Shown in pieces: positions 17,401 through 25,660 of a stretch of 64,000 nt of DNA (positions within the stretch are counted from its first letter, which is position 1; the number at the start of each line of letters is the position of its first letter). A model generated the notes under the pieces. That model saw nothing but the letters and a program-made list of their open reading frames with translations, made no database searches and was not told where the DNA came from. The stretch is taken from contig NZ_CP102268.1 of the NCBI RefSeq assembly GCF_025148285.1, positions 4,433,501 to 4,497,500 on the forward strand, in the 5' to 3' direction. Source of the DNA: Marvinbryantia formatexigens DSM 14469 (GTDB taxonomy: Bacteria > Bacillota > Clostridia > Lachnospirales > Lachnospiraceae). Made by a program: the position numbers and the translations under genes.

Positions 17401-18405
17401 TTATTTCTTTTCATCCAGCAGCATCACCCCGTCTGCAGGATTATGGTCAATCGCCCCTACAATGCGGTGCGGAAGATAAGGTTCTTCCAGATAAGCAATA
17501 TCCTCCGCAGTCAGTTTTACTGCAAGCGCATCCGCGGCATCGTCAAAATGGCTCGCTTTCGTTGCGCCGATAATCGGAGCGGCAACGCCCTTCGCCCAAT
17601 GCCATGCAAGAGCAATCTGCTGCATCTTTACCCCGTAACGCCCGGCAAGCTCCTGTACACGCCTGACAATCTGCATATCCTGTTCCTCAGTACGGTCATA
17701 TTTTCCCATAGCAACCCGGTCTGTTCTGCTGCGCAATGTATCCGTATTCCATTCCGGGCGGGTCAGATGTCCTGCTGCCAGCGGACTGTAAGGCATCAGT
17801 GATACTCCCATCTGCCTGCACACCGGAATCAGTTCTCTCTCATCCTCACGGTAAAGAAGGTTATAATGATTTTCCATCGCCTGGAACTGCGCCCAGCCAT
17901 GATCACGGGCGGCAAGCTGCATATTATAAAACTGATAACCGTACATGGCGGATGCCCCCAGTGCCCGCACCTTGCCGCAAAGAACCAGGTCATCCAGTGC
18001 TTCCATTGTTTCCTCCACAGGCGTTTCATAATCAAACCGGTGAATGATATATAAATCCAGATAGTCTGTCCCCAGACGCTTCAGCGTCCCGTCAATCTCC
18101 CTGTGGATTGCCTCAGCAGACAGCCTGCCGGGATTAAAATAAACCTTTGAAGCAATTACCACCTTGTCACGGGCAATATTCTTTTTCAGTGCCCGTCCAA
18201 GATATTCCTCGCTGGTTCCGCCAGAATAGCCGTTCGCCGTATCAAAAAAATTGATCCCAAGGGAAAGTGCGTGTTTCACAATCTCCTCTGTCCCTGCTTC
18301 ATCCAGCGTCCAGTCGTGCATAGTTCCAGCTTTACCGAAACTCATGCAGCCAACGCACAATTTCGAGATCTGAATATCTGTCTTTCCTATCGTCGTGTAT
18401 TCCAT
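17401..18405 (-). CDS. Aldo/keto reductase (cytoplasmic, YdgJ/Tas-like)
   Basis: This 334-residue reductase begins MEYTTIGKTDIQISKLCVGC. It carries the tetrad Asp/Tyr in INFFDTANGYSGGTSEEYLG, Lys in VVIASKVYFN and His in DLYIIHRFDYETPVEETMEA. The NAD(P)H site is APIIGATKASHFDDAADALA. No signal peptide is present, in contrast to the exported reductase at 19-20 kb. It lies 36 bases upstream of the flavodoxin-cyclophilin gene in the same direction and may share its transcript. The substrate is unknown. Confidence 0.9.
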   Translation of the reverse strand: MEYTTIGKTDIQISKLCVGCMSFGKAGTMHDWTLDEAGTEEIVKHALSLGINFFDTANGYSGGTSEEYLGRALKKNIARDKVVIASKVYFNPGRLSAEAIHREIDGTLKRLGTDYLDLYIIHRFDYETPVEETMEALDDLVLCGKVRALGASAMYGYQFYNMQLAARDHGWAQFQAMENHYNLLYREDERELIPVCRQMGVSLMPYSPLAAGHLTRPEWNTDTLRSRTDRVAMGKYDRTEEQDMQIVRRVQELAGRYGVKMQQIALAWHWAKGVAAPIIGATKASHFDDAADALAVKLTAEDIAYLEEPYLPHRIVGAIDHNPADGVMLLDEKK

Positions 18406-18441
18406 CTTGTTGCCCCTTTCTTTTTGTTAATTATATAGGAT

Positions 18442-19188
18442 CTATATCTGCCGCATCAAAAATAAAAGTACAAGATGCAGCGGATAAAACCAGTAATATC
18501 CCCACTTTATTATTTTGCTTTTTCTTCCCATTTCCCCGTTATACATGAGAAAGAACGGGATTGCCAGAAAAACTCCCAACCGGCAGGACAACGGCGTATC
18601 CACCTGGTACACAGCCAACTGCAGCAGATAACCGCATGCTACTACGGTAAATGAGAGTATTTGCATTCGGATATTCTTATGAAAAATCCCAAAACCCAGA
18701 ATCCAGAAAACCGCAATATAATTCCAGTCAGCGGAATACGCCAGCAAACAGCAGACGGTAATAATCAGGCATTTTAAACCTTTCGGAAGCCCTTCTTTCT
18801 GATATGCAGAAAGCGCTATCAATCCCATAAGCAGGGAAACCATAACGTCTGTTGATTCCCATACGGCAAAAATGTTATGCCCAAAACAAAGGTTGTAAGG
18901 AATATGGGATATGACGGCAAACAGTAACAGCCTTCTTATATACCGTTTCAAATCCGATGTATAATGGTAACCTTCAGCAATAAAAAAACACATAATGGGC
19001 GATGCGATCCTTCCTGCCATACGGATATACCAGAACCCTGTTGAATTTGCCGGCAAAAATACGGTTGCCCAGTGATCCAATGCCATAGCGCACACTGCAA
19101 TCAATTTTAATGAATTTGCATTCAAGGATACCCTGTACTGTACCGTTTCCATTTTTGTAAACTCTGCCATTTCATACATTGCATTCAT
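18442..19188 (-). CDS. TraX-family membrane protein
   Basis: This 248-residue protein has about eight hydrophobic segments and the TraX signature: LKLIAVCAMALDHWATVFLP at the first helix, then RMAGRIASPIMCFFIAEGYH and the C-terminal YYWFYPLHLVLLFLMRQI. TraX acetylates pilin in F-like systems; in Firmicutes the family is widespread, probably as membrane acyltransferases, with unknown targets. It is embedded between aldo/keto reductase genes in the same orientation; no pilus genes are near. Its presence may reflect element cargo rather than conjugation. Confidence 0.85.
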   Translation of the reverse strand: MNAMYEMAEFTKMETVQYRVSLNANSLKLIAVCAMALDHWATVFLPANSTGFWYIRMAGRIASPIMCFFIAEGYHYTSDLKRYIRRLLLFAVISHIPYNLCFGHNIFAVWESTDVMVSLLMGLIALSAYQKEGLPKGLKCLIITVCCLLAYSADWNYIAVFWILGFGIFHKNIRMQILSFTVVACGYLLQLAVYQVDTPLSCRLGVFLAIPFFLMYNGEMGRKSKIIKWGYYWFYPLHLVLLFLMRQI

Positions 19189-19246
19189 TTGTCAATCTGT
19201 CTCTTTCCATTTTCTTCTATTTTCAAAAGTGTGGCTTGAAACCTTC

Positions 19247-20248
19247 CTAATACCAGTCGTGCTTTTCTCCCCTGTCAAGCGCACGAATCTGCTCCATCTC
19301 ATCATCTGTCAAAGCGAAGTGATACAGTTCCGTATTTTCCCGAATGTGATCCGGATTACTGGAACCTGGGATTACCACAACGCCTTTCTGCAGATTCCAA
19401 CGCAGAATTACCTGTGCGGAAGATACATTATGATTCGCTGCGATTTTTGTAATTACCGGATCGCCCAGCAATTCAGCGGTATGTCCCCTGCCTCCCAACG
19501 GATACCACCCCTGCATTACAATCCCCATATTCTGAACAAATGGAATAACCTCATTTTCCTGATAGTAGGGATGAATCTCGTTTTGTACGAGCGCAGGCAC
19601 TATGTCCACCTGGGGGATGAAATCGGTCAGCTCCTCTATATACCAATTAGATAACCCAATGGAACGGATTTTCCCTTCCTCCACAAACTGCTCCATCACT
19701 TTATAGGCTTTTACATCGTTGTCATCCGGATGATGCAGAAGCATCATATCCACATACCCAATATCCAGCCTGTCCAGACACGCCTGAATAGATCGCTCCG
19801 GATTTTCCATTTCACTGCCGGGATAAAGTTTTGTAATTACAAAAACGTCCTCCCGCTGCACAATGCCTTCGCTGATCGACTCCCGTATCGCCTGCCCTAC
19901 TGCCTCCTCATTGCCATATGCGGAAGCAGTATCAATTAGGCATACTCCATTAGCCAGGGCGGTTTTTACCGAATCAACACATTCGTCCTCCTGAAGGCTA
20001 TAAGTTCCCAATCCATTGATAGGCATTTCATAACCGCTGTTAAGCGTCACTGTCTTTGTATCAAAATCAAACTCTGCTTTCATATTGTCCTGGTCATCTG
20101 CGAATAATCTTTCTTCTTTTTCCTGTGAACCTCCCGCTTTTTGTTCACTACTGTCTTTCATCTCGTCTGCGCTTATTCTATCTTTTCCATATACAGCCAG
20201 ACCAAACAGTAACAATACAGCAAGTACCGTTCCAAATATTTTCTTCAT
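19247..20248 (-). CDS. Exported aldo/keto reductase with altered lipobox
   Basis: This 333-residue protein begins with a signal peptide (MKKIFGTVLAVLLLFGLAVY) and a charged linker to about residue 65. An aldo/keto reductase domain follows (MPINGLGTYSLQEDECVDSV, LIDTASAYGNEEAVGQAIRE, VFVITKLYPG, MMLLHHPDDNDVKAYKVMEQ, VVVIPGSSNPDHIRENTELY). Where exported relatives have an LxxC lipobox, this one reads LAVYG, so no lipidation cysteine is present; it may be secreted or held by an uncleaved helix. An exported NAD(P)H-dependent fold is unusual because the cofactor is cytoplasmic. A GGAGG site precedes ATG 20248. Confidence 0.85.
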   Translation of the reverse strand: MKKIFGTVLAVLLLFGLAVYGKDRISADEMKDSSEQKAGGSQEKEERLFADDQDNMKAEFDFDTKTVTLNSGYEMPINGLGTYSLQEDECVDSVKTALANGVCLIDTASAYGNEEAVGQAIRESISEGIVQREDVFVITKLYPGSEMENPERSIQACLDRLDIGYVDMMLLHHPDDNDVKAYKVMEQFVEEGKIRSIGLSNWYIEELTDFIPQVDIVPALVQNEIHPYYQENEVIPFVQNMGIVMQGWYPLGGRGHTAELLGDPVITKIAANHNVSSAQVILRWNLQKGVVVIPGSSNPDHIRENTELYHFALTDDEMEQIRALDRGEKHDWY

Positions 20249-20278
20249 TATCCAACCTCCTCGCTGTACGGCCTTTCC

Positions 20279-20815
20279 CTACAGTAACTTTCTTCCCAGC
20301 TCATATGCTTTTTCCGGAAATTCTGACTGCTGTGTCATAAACAGCGTCCCGCATCCTCTTCCGGAAATGATTCCCATATCCTGCAGGTTCAGATACCTGA
20401 CCAGTGTTTTATAATGTTCTTCCAGTGCGTCAAATGTCCATCCATCGTTATTCCAGGCTGCTGCAAGCAATGCCGATTTCATATGCTTTCTTTGTATGCT
20501 TCCGTTAAAAGCACAAAACCTGTCAATCAGAATTTTAAGCTGTGCGGACATTCCATAATAGTAGAGCGGTGTGACAAATACAAGCATATCGGCGCTCAGT
20601 ATCTCCTTTTTTATCCATTCCATATCATCCTTCTGCACACATGGACCATCGTATCCGCAGGCAATGCACCCTTTGCATGGGTTGATATGACAGTGTGCGG
20701 CATCAATGATAACCACTTCATTTCCTGCTTCCTTTGCGCCTTTCGCAAATCTTTCCGCAAGCATATTTGACGACCCTCTTTTATTCGGGCTTCCTTCCAA
20801 TATTACAATCTTCAT
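20279..20815 (-). CDS. Iron-sulfur flavoprotein / NADPH-dependent FMN reductase family
   Basis: This 178-residue cytoplasmic flavodoxin-fold protein begins MKIVILEGSPNKRGSSNMLA (FMN-phosphate loop). The cysteine cluster CHINPCKGCIACGYDGPC at about residues 44-61 matches the compact [4Fe-4S] motif of iron-sulfur flavoproteins. It continues with MLVFVTPLYYYGMSAQLKIL. It should transfer electrons between a ferredoxin-type donor and a flavin. It is next to an aldo/keto reductase remnant and a flavin reductase, reinforcing the redox theme. GGGGAAGGAAA lies directly upstream of ATG 20815. Confidence 0.88.
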   Translation of the reverse strand: MKIVILEGSPNKRGSSNMLAERFAKGAKEAGNEVVIIDAAHCHINPCKGCIACGYDGPCVQKDDMEWIKKEILSADMLVFVTPLYYYGMSAQLKILIDRFCAFNGSIQRKHMKSALLAAAWNNDGWTFDALEEHYKTLVRYLNLQDMGIISGRGCGTLFMTQQSEFPEKAYELGRKLL

Positions 20816-20838
20816 TTCCTTCCCCTTCTGTTACAGGT

Positions 20839-21138
20839 TTACTCCATTATCTTTTCCCAATACCGGACACTTGAAAGTTCCAGCTTATCTGCAGCATTTT
20901 CCATACAGAAGATTGTAGAAAGAATCAATTTCTTCCGTTCCGTATCCTTTGTCAGTTCTCCCAGAATGTTTTCAGATACGCCCATCCCATAAACAACTGC
21001 CGTATCCCACAGATTCAGTCCATTATCCATTGCTGCCTCATATACTTCCTTTAAGTCTGATGCAGTGTAATGGTTCCCGAATGTCCCATCATTGCCCCAT
21101 GCCCATGCTCCCAATGCCGCTTTCGGTAAATACTTCAT
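20839..21138 (-). pseudogene. Aldo/keto reductase remnant with large internal deletion
   Basis: The 99-residue frame begins like a complete reductase (MKYLPKAALGAWAWGNDGTF, then NGLNLWDTAVVYGMGVSENI with the Asp/Tyr pair). It jumps after KKLILST to a short tail (ADKLELSSVRYWEKIME) that resembles a family C-terminus. About 200 residues, including the catalytic lysine and histidine, are missing. The frame is kept across the join. It is not expected to be active. Confidence 0.65.
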
Positions 21139-21141
21139 AAA

Positions 21142-21717
21142 TCATTCCTCCTCATCCGTCACGATATTACTTTTGTTTTTTCCCCATCCCATGCAGTTTC
21201 CGATCACTTCTCCCGTTCTCAGGTATTCATAGGTTGGCATTTCAAAAAGTACCGGTTTCAAAACACGATAATCAATTTTTCCTTCATCTGTGAGAGCCTC
21301 TTCATTCACATATGTATTTGTTATTCCACAGATAAAACTTTCAAATCCCTCTGTACGGTAAACATCTTCTACAAAGCACTCCATAACAACAGGAGATTGT
21401 TCAATCATCGGTGTTCCTGTTTCTCCCATACAAAAATCAAACAGTCCCGATTTATCCGCTTTGGCTCCGCTGATACACCCGGCATAATCAGCAAGCGGCA
21501 GCAATGCTTCATCTACAATATTGATACTCAGCTTTTGGTTTTCCCGAATCCCTTTATTCGTATAATGGTTCTTTGCAAGGCTGACCATCACACGGTCATG
21601 TCCGATAATCCCTACATGCCCTGCCAGTACCCAGTTTGGCTTTCCTTCCACCATTGCCCCTACCACTACCAGCGGCGTGGGATACAGGCCAATGAGTGCT
21701 CCTATATTTTTCTTCAT
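21142..21717 (-). CDS. Flavin reductase-like domain protein
   Basis: I place the start at ATG 21717 (MKKNIGALIGLYPTPLVVVG), which overlaps the MerR stop region, with GGAAAAGA upstream. The 191-residue product is a flavin reductase/FMN-binding split-barrel protein (NWVLAGHVGIIGHDRVMVSL, then KNHYTNKGIRENQKLSINIV). Such proteins reduce or hold FMN using NAD(P)H and can feed electrons to flavodoxins. The AAKR-like loop expected in diflavin enzymes is absent. It is probably co-transcribed with merR and the downstream iron-sulfur flavoprotein. Confidence 0.85.
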   Translation of the reverse strand: MKKNIGALIGLYPTPLVVVGAMVEGKPNWVLAGHVGIIGHDRVMVSLAKNHYTNKGIRENQKLSINIVDEALLPLADYAGCISGAKADKSGLFDFCMGETGTPMIEQSPVVMECFVEDVYRTEGFESFICGITNTYVNEEALTDEGKIDYRVLKPVLFEMPTYEYLRTGEVIGNCMGWGKNKSNIVTDEEE

Positions 21718-21718
21718 A

Positions 21719-22069
21719 TCATTCTTTTCCTTTCTGTGTTTTGTAGCGAAGATAGTCCAGATCTTCCAGCCGTTTTTCCTGGAAATGAATTTCATCCAAT
21801 GTCTGATCCCGCTTCTGCTTCAGAATCCTCATTCTTTCAGCCGTTGTAACATCCCCACGAAGGTATAATTTCATATACTGTTCGATTTCCTTCTCCTGAA
21901 ATCCTATATTGTGGAGTGTCATAATCATTCCAAGACGCTGCAGATCCTCGTCATCATACTGCCAGTTCCCCATTACTTTTTTTACCTGGTCGCACAGATT
22001 CCACTTTTCATATTCTTTCAGAATTTCCATTGGAATCTGGTACCGCTCGCTTGCTTCCTGAATTGTCAT
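21719..22069 (-). CDS. MerR-family transcriptional regulator
   Basis: This 116-residue protein starts MTIQEASERYQIPMEILKEY. It has a MerR winged helix-turn-helix (residues 1-70) and a coiled-coil dimer helix (RMRILKQKRDQTLDEIHFQE). No C-terminal cysteine or drug-binding domain follows, so it is a minimal MerR. It is the first gene downstream of the candidate promoter at 22139-22193 and is coupled to the flavin reductase gene, which it may autoregulate. The effector is unknown. Confidence 0.88.
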   Translation of the reverse strand: MTIQEASERYQIPMEILKEYEKWNLCDQVKKVMGNWQYDDEDLQRLGMIMTLHNIGFQEKEIEQYMKLYLRGDVTTAERMRILKQKRDQTLDEIHFQEKRLEDLDYLRYKTQKGKE

Positions 22070-22107
22070 AGACGATTTATCACCCCTGTCTGTAAAATAA
22101 TTTTATT

Positions 22108-22136
22108 AAAAAAATAGATGCCCTTCCGGACATCTA
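22108..22136 (-). terminator. Intrinsic terminator of the LysR gene
   Basis: On the minus strand TAGATGTCC, a GGAA loop and GGGCATCTA form a nine-pair stem followed by seven T. It lies 35 bases after the lysR stop. The predicted start point of the next promoter falls inside it, so it should stop lysR transcripts without blocking those from the promoter. Confidence 0.8.
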
Positions 22137-22138
22137 CA

Positions 22139-22193
22139 ATATAACATTCTTCCTTTCTTCATGTCTAATACCTATTCTAAATTTTCAGAAATG
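22139..22193 (-). promoter_or_regulatory. Promoter with the second copy of the candidate LysR operator
   Basis: Minus-strand TAGACA (22162-22167) and TTATAT (22139-22144) are spaced by 17 bases, the same spacing as at bglP. They are embedded in the 33-base block shared with 14748-14780. The block overlaps the 3' end and stop codon of lysR, so homology of gene ends is an alternative explanation. Transcription would run into merR and the redox genes. Confidence 0.5.
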
Positions 22194-23062
22194 CTCATTT
22201 TGTATTTCTTTAAAAAATCAATAAATTTATATACCGCCTGCGACGCAATCTGATTTTTCTTCCACACAATGACTGCCCCTGTTTCTACCGCAGGCGACAG
22301 CGGCACAAACCGCAGATTATCATACTCTATCCCAAGATGGAAACAAACAGCGCAGCCTATCCCTCTCTCTACCATCACAGCAGCATTGTTAATCAGGTTA
22401 TAGGTTCCCGCTATCTGTATCTGGTCAAAATAATGGTCAAACCAGCTCGCCAGTTCGTTCTGAACCATCGGACGTTTTACCATGAGCAGGGGAACCTGCA
22501 GCAGATCCTCTGGTCTGATATACTTTTTATCTGCCAGCGCCGAATCCTTCCGAACCAGTATTCCCCATCTTTCACGCCCATCCAAGCGGACAAAATTGTA
22601 TTTTGATATGTCTACCGGTTCTGTCAAAAGTCCAATATCCAACAAGCCCTTATCCAGACGTTCCTTAATATCGTCTGCATTTGCCGTATAAAAATCATAC
22701 GAAACCGCAGGGTATTCTTCCCGAAACAGTGAAAGAATCTCTGCCAATTCATGCACGCCTTTTGTCTCGCCGCTCCCGATCACAATCTCGCCGGATATAC
22801 TTTCTTCTTTATGTTGAAATTCCTTTTCTGTTTTATCCGCCAGCGCAACAATCTCCTGCGCCCTTCTTTTTAAAAGCATACCATCTTCCGTTAAACGGAT
22901 ACTATGATTACTTCTCTGGAACAGTTTAACATCCAGTTCCTGCTCCAGTTGCTGAAGCTGGCGGGAAAGCGTTGGCTGCGTAATATGAAGCAGGTCTGCC
23001 GCTTTTGTAATGTTTTCTTCTCTGGCAGCCATTAAAAAATATCTTAACACTCTTATCTCCAT
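22172..23062 (-). CDS. LysR-family transcriptional regulator
   Basis: This 296-residue protein has an N-terminal winged helix (MEIRVLRYFLMAAREENITK, AADLLHITQPTLSRQLQQLE) and a periplasmic-binding-like effector domain (EIVIGSGETKGVHELAEILS and onward). Full length for the family. It is preceded by a GAGGTGAT site. LysR proteins usually act on nearby promoters; the shared 33-base block before merR and bglP is the best candidate target in this window. Such regulators next to aldo/keto reductases and flavodoxins often respond to electrophiles or quinones, but the ligand here is unknown. Confidence 0.92.
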   Translation of the reverse strand: MEIRVLRYFLMAAREENITKAADLLHITQPTLSRQLQQLEQELDVKLFQRSNHSIRLTEDGMLLKRRAQEIVALADKTEKEFQHKEESISGEIVIGSGETKGVHELAEILSLFREEYPAVSYDFYTANADDIKERLDKGLLDIGLLTEPVDISKYNFVRLDGRERWGILVRKDSALADKKYIRPEDLLQVPLLMVKRPMVQNELASWFDHYFDQIQIAGTYNLINNAAVMVERGIGCAVCFHLGIEYDNLRFVPLSPAVETGAVIVWKKNQIASQAVYKFIDFLKKYKMSISENLE

Positions 23063-23112
23063 GAACGTATCACCTCACTGTGTTAAATATATTAGGCGTT
23101 TGCGAAACGCCA

Positions 23113-23138
23113 CAGCCCGCATAAAATCGGGCTTTTTT
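23113..23138 (+). terminator. Intrinsic terminator in front of the transposase
   Basis: AGCCCG, a loop, CGGGCT and six T form a terminator for rightward transcription about 100 bases before the transposase. Just left of it GGCGTTTGCGAAACGCC is another palindrome. Insertion sequences often carry such stops to block read-through from flanking DNA. Confidence 0.75.
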
Positions 23139-23153
23139 CTTTGATAAAATAGA

Positions 23154-23228
23154 ACAACTCCTCACAGGTTTGTGGTAAAATTTAAGTGACCAAACAAAAA
23201 TCAACCATATCCACCTGAAAGGAGTTGT
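23154..23228 (+). promoter_or_regulatory. Hairpin masking the transposase ribosome binding site
   Basis: ACAACTCCT (23154-23162) is the exact complement of AGGAGTTGT (23220-23228), which includes the transposase Shine-Dalgarno sequence. RNA entering from outside would hide the site; RNA starting inside the loop would not. This is a known way for insertion sequences to limit transposase made from external promoters. Confidence 0.55.
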
Positions 23229-23234
23229 ACCTAT

Positions 23235-24701
23235 ATGATACCATACAATCAGCTTTCTTTGGCAGATATTTTTTCAGATTGCCAGGAAATTTTTGAATCT
23301 GACAGACCTCAGTTTCTGTCCCTCTTACAACAGCACATTGACCTTGATGAAATTGTTCCTGCTTCCTTCCGGAAGCATTTCTATGCATCAACGGGCAGAT
23401 CCCGTAAATACCCTCTGAACGCTTTTTTATGGGCGCTTATCATCCAGCGGATTTTTTCTGTCCCTACTGACTCCCTGCTCCTTGTTTTCCTTCAGTATTC
23501 CCGGCATCTCCGTGAATTCTGTGGTTTCAACAAGGTTCCAGATGCTTCTAAAATCACCCGGTTCAAGCAGGATTTCCTTGAAGATCTGCAGCTCCTTTTT
23601 TACCACCTGGTTGATCTTACTGAACCAGTCTGCCAGGCAATCGATTCTGCCAGAGCAGACATAACCATCTTTGATTCCTCTGGCATAGAGGCCTGGGTTA
23701 CGGAAAACAATCCCAAATATGCCAACCGTATTATCAAACAGCTCAAAGCATATGCAAAGACCATGCATTTTGATCAGAACTATGACCCTTACAAGGCTGC
23801 TTACGGCTCCATGCCTTCCCATGCCGCCGCAAATCCCGATATTAAGCAGCTTTACATTGACGGGCATTTCTGTTATGCCTACAAATTTGGCATTGTCCGG
23901 CATATCGACCTCTACAATAAGGATTTTTTTGATATGCATCCTGAAATTGTTCTTGAAAAGAAGTCCGGTTCTCCGGATGAGGATAAATCGGTCCATGATG
24001 CCAGGCTGCTTATCCCTACTTTACAGGACCTTTTTGCTGCCCATCCCCTCATCAGCCCGGATATTTTTTTAGGAGATGCCGCCTTTGACTCCGCCAGACT
24101 TTATAAAGAGCTTCTTTTAGGAGACACCTTTAGCATGGATGCTGACGGTAATGGCATTCACTTTCAAAAAGCCTACATCCCATTAAATTCCCGTTCCGAA
24201 CTGGAAAACAGTGACTGTTCCGTAAATGAAAATGGGATCCCCTGTTGTCCGGATGACCCATCCCTTCCCATGAAATATGAAGGGACCAGTAAGCGGAAGA
24301 ACGGCATTGTGCGCTATAAATTCAGCTGTCCAAAAGTCAGATGGGAAAAGAATCCTTCCACAGGAAAATATCACCGTGTCTGTCACTGTGACACTCCCTG
24401 CACATCTTCACCATGCGGAAGAATGGTATACCTTTACCCGGAAAAAGACTTCCGTACTTATCCCGGCACTGTGCGTGGGACTGAAGAATGGAACGATACA
24501 TACAGGATCAGAACCACTGTGGAACGCTCCATCAGCCACTTCAAAGACAGCTTTGGGATCGCCGGCCGCAAGACGCAAAATGAGAAAACGCTTCATGCTG
24601 ATCTGATCCTGGCCGGCATCACACAGCTTATCGGAGTGATTCTGGCTGATAAGATCGAACAGCATCAGTACATCCGAAGCCTTAAACCCCTAATTGCATA
24701 G
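23235..24701 (+). CDS. DDE transposase of an IS1182-like insertion sequence
   Basis: This 488-residue transposase has an N-terminal DUF772-like region (ASFRKHFYASTGRSRKYPLN, ALIIQRIFSVPTDSLLLVFL) and a DDE catalytic core (ADITIFDSSGIEAWVTENNP; DIFLGDAAFDSARLYKELLL; RIRTTVERSISHFKDSFGIA with the glutamate). Between the second D and E is a cysteine-rich insert (FSCPKVRWEK, CHCDTPCTSSPCGRM). It appears complete. I could not find convincing terminal inverted repeats, so the ends of the element are not marked. It lies between lysR and the oriT/mobC region. Confidence 0.9.
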   Translation: MIPYNQLSLADIFSDCQEIFESDRPQFLSLLQQHIDLDEIVPASFRKHFYASTGRSRKYPLNAFLWALIIQRIFSVPTDSLLLVFLQYSRHLREFCGFNKVPDASKITRFKQDFLEDLQLLFYHLVDLTEPVCQAIDSARADITIFDSSGIEAWVTENNPKYANRIIKQLKAYAKTMHFDQNYDPYKAAYGSMPSHAAANPDIKQLYIDGHFCYAYKFGIVRHIDLYNKDFFDMHPEIVLEKKSGSPDEDKSVHDARLLIPTLQDLFAAHPLISPDIFLGDAAFDSARLYKELLLGDTFSMDADGNGIHFQKAYIPLNSRSELENSDCSVNENGIPCCPDDPSLPMKYEGTSKRKNGIVRYKFSCPKVRWEKNPSTGKYHRVCHCDTPCTSSPCGRMVYLYPEKDFRTYPGTVRGTEEWNDTYRIRTTVERSISHFKDSFGIAGRKTQNEKTLHADLILAGITQLIGVILADKIEQHQYIRSLKPLIA

Positions 24702-24998
24702 AAGTTACTATTTTTAAAACAAGTTTTTTCATTTCCCTCAATAAATGCGCCCATTTCCTGTTCAATTCCAACTTATATCATGATCCACCATGTTTTTCCG
24801 TTCTTTTCAATCTCAGATATTCTAAACTCCCAAGCTTCGGCACTCATTAGAGCTATATCCGGAACCTGTTTCGCAATTACCTATTAAATATATCATTGCC
24901 ACTTAAAAGAAACAATTACTTTTTCCCATTTATGTACTCTATTGGTTTTTTTGCAGAAAAACTTCTACACCTCGAAGAGCAAGATTCGCCGCGTATTA
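24702..24998. other. Gene-free stretch between IS and oriT-like region
   Basis: AT-rich DNA with no supported gene. The right end of the insertion sequence must lie near its left part, but no clear inverted repeat could be paired with the region before the transposase. Confidence 0.4.
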
Positions 24999-25093
24999 CA
25001 GAAACCCCATTCGGGGATTTCTGCATACCGACAATCTTGATGGGGATTCCGGTCCCCATACCCTCGGATAATGCACATTTTATAAAAATGTGC
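24999..25093. other. Candidate origin of transfer (nested inverted repeats before mobC)
   Basis: Three stems occur within 95 bases: CAGAAACCCC/GGGGATTTCTG (24999-25023, one bulge), TGGGGA/TCCCCA (25041-25058) and GCACATTTT/AAAATGTGC (25073-25093). AAGATT/AATCTT flank the first. Inverted repeats just upstream of mobC are typical of oriT in mobilizable elements. No consensus nick site was recognised, so the call rests on structure and position. Confidence 0.45.
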
Positions 25094-25246
25094 AAGTTGG
25101 CTCCTGTTAAAAACAGTCGCAGCGTGATTCTATCTATCACGAAAATCTCATGATTTTGTTAAAAATATTTTTCTCTACTATCCATATGCTCTTCCCAATC
25201 GGCTTATATATGAATACAATTTTACGGAAAGGAAACATGAAATTTT

Positions 25247-25630
25247 ATGGCAAGACCGAGAAAAGAACCAGAAATAACTTACACGCACCACATCAACCTC
25301 CGGCTTACAGATGTTCAATATGAAATTATATCTGAGAATGCCCGGCGAGCCGAGCTATCACTCTCCGAATATATACGCCGCCAGTTAATGAAAGGGAAAG
25401 TCATTGCAAAATACGAACTTGTGGCAGATCTGCCGGAACTAAAGAAACTGATTTTTGAATTTGGAAAGATTGGGAATAACCTGAATCAGATTGCCCGCCA
25501 CTTTAATACTGGCGGCATCCATTCACTGGAAATGCGTAAGACAATCGGACAAGGACTTTCTGATATTTTTAAAATGAAAGAAGAAGTGTTGAAAATGGCA
25601 GGAGATTTTCAACAGGTCAGAAAAATTTAG
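25247..25630 (+). CDS. mobC: MobC-like relaxosome accessory protein without a relaxase partner
   Basis: This 127-residue protein begins MARPRKEPEITYTHHINLRL with a ribbon-helix-helix N-terminus (AELSLSEYIRRQLMKGKVIA). It has the MobC core KLIFEFGKIGNNLNQIARHF. MobC binds oriT and helps the relaxase nick. In mobilizable elements the relaxase gene usually overlaps the 3' end of mobC; here a bidirectional hairpin and a leftward acetyltransferase gene follow instead, so the relaxase appears lost. GGAAAGG lies some 14 bases before the ATG, a poor spacing. Confidence 0.85.
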   Translation: MARPRKEPEITYTHHINLRLTDVQYEIISENARRAELSLSEYIRRQLMKGKVIAKYELVADLPELKKLIFEFGKIGNNLNQIARHFNTGGIHSLEMRKTIGQGLSDIFKMKEEVLKMAGDFQQVRKI

Positions 25631-25660
25631 TCCTACCTTCTGATAGTATCAAACGTTAAA

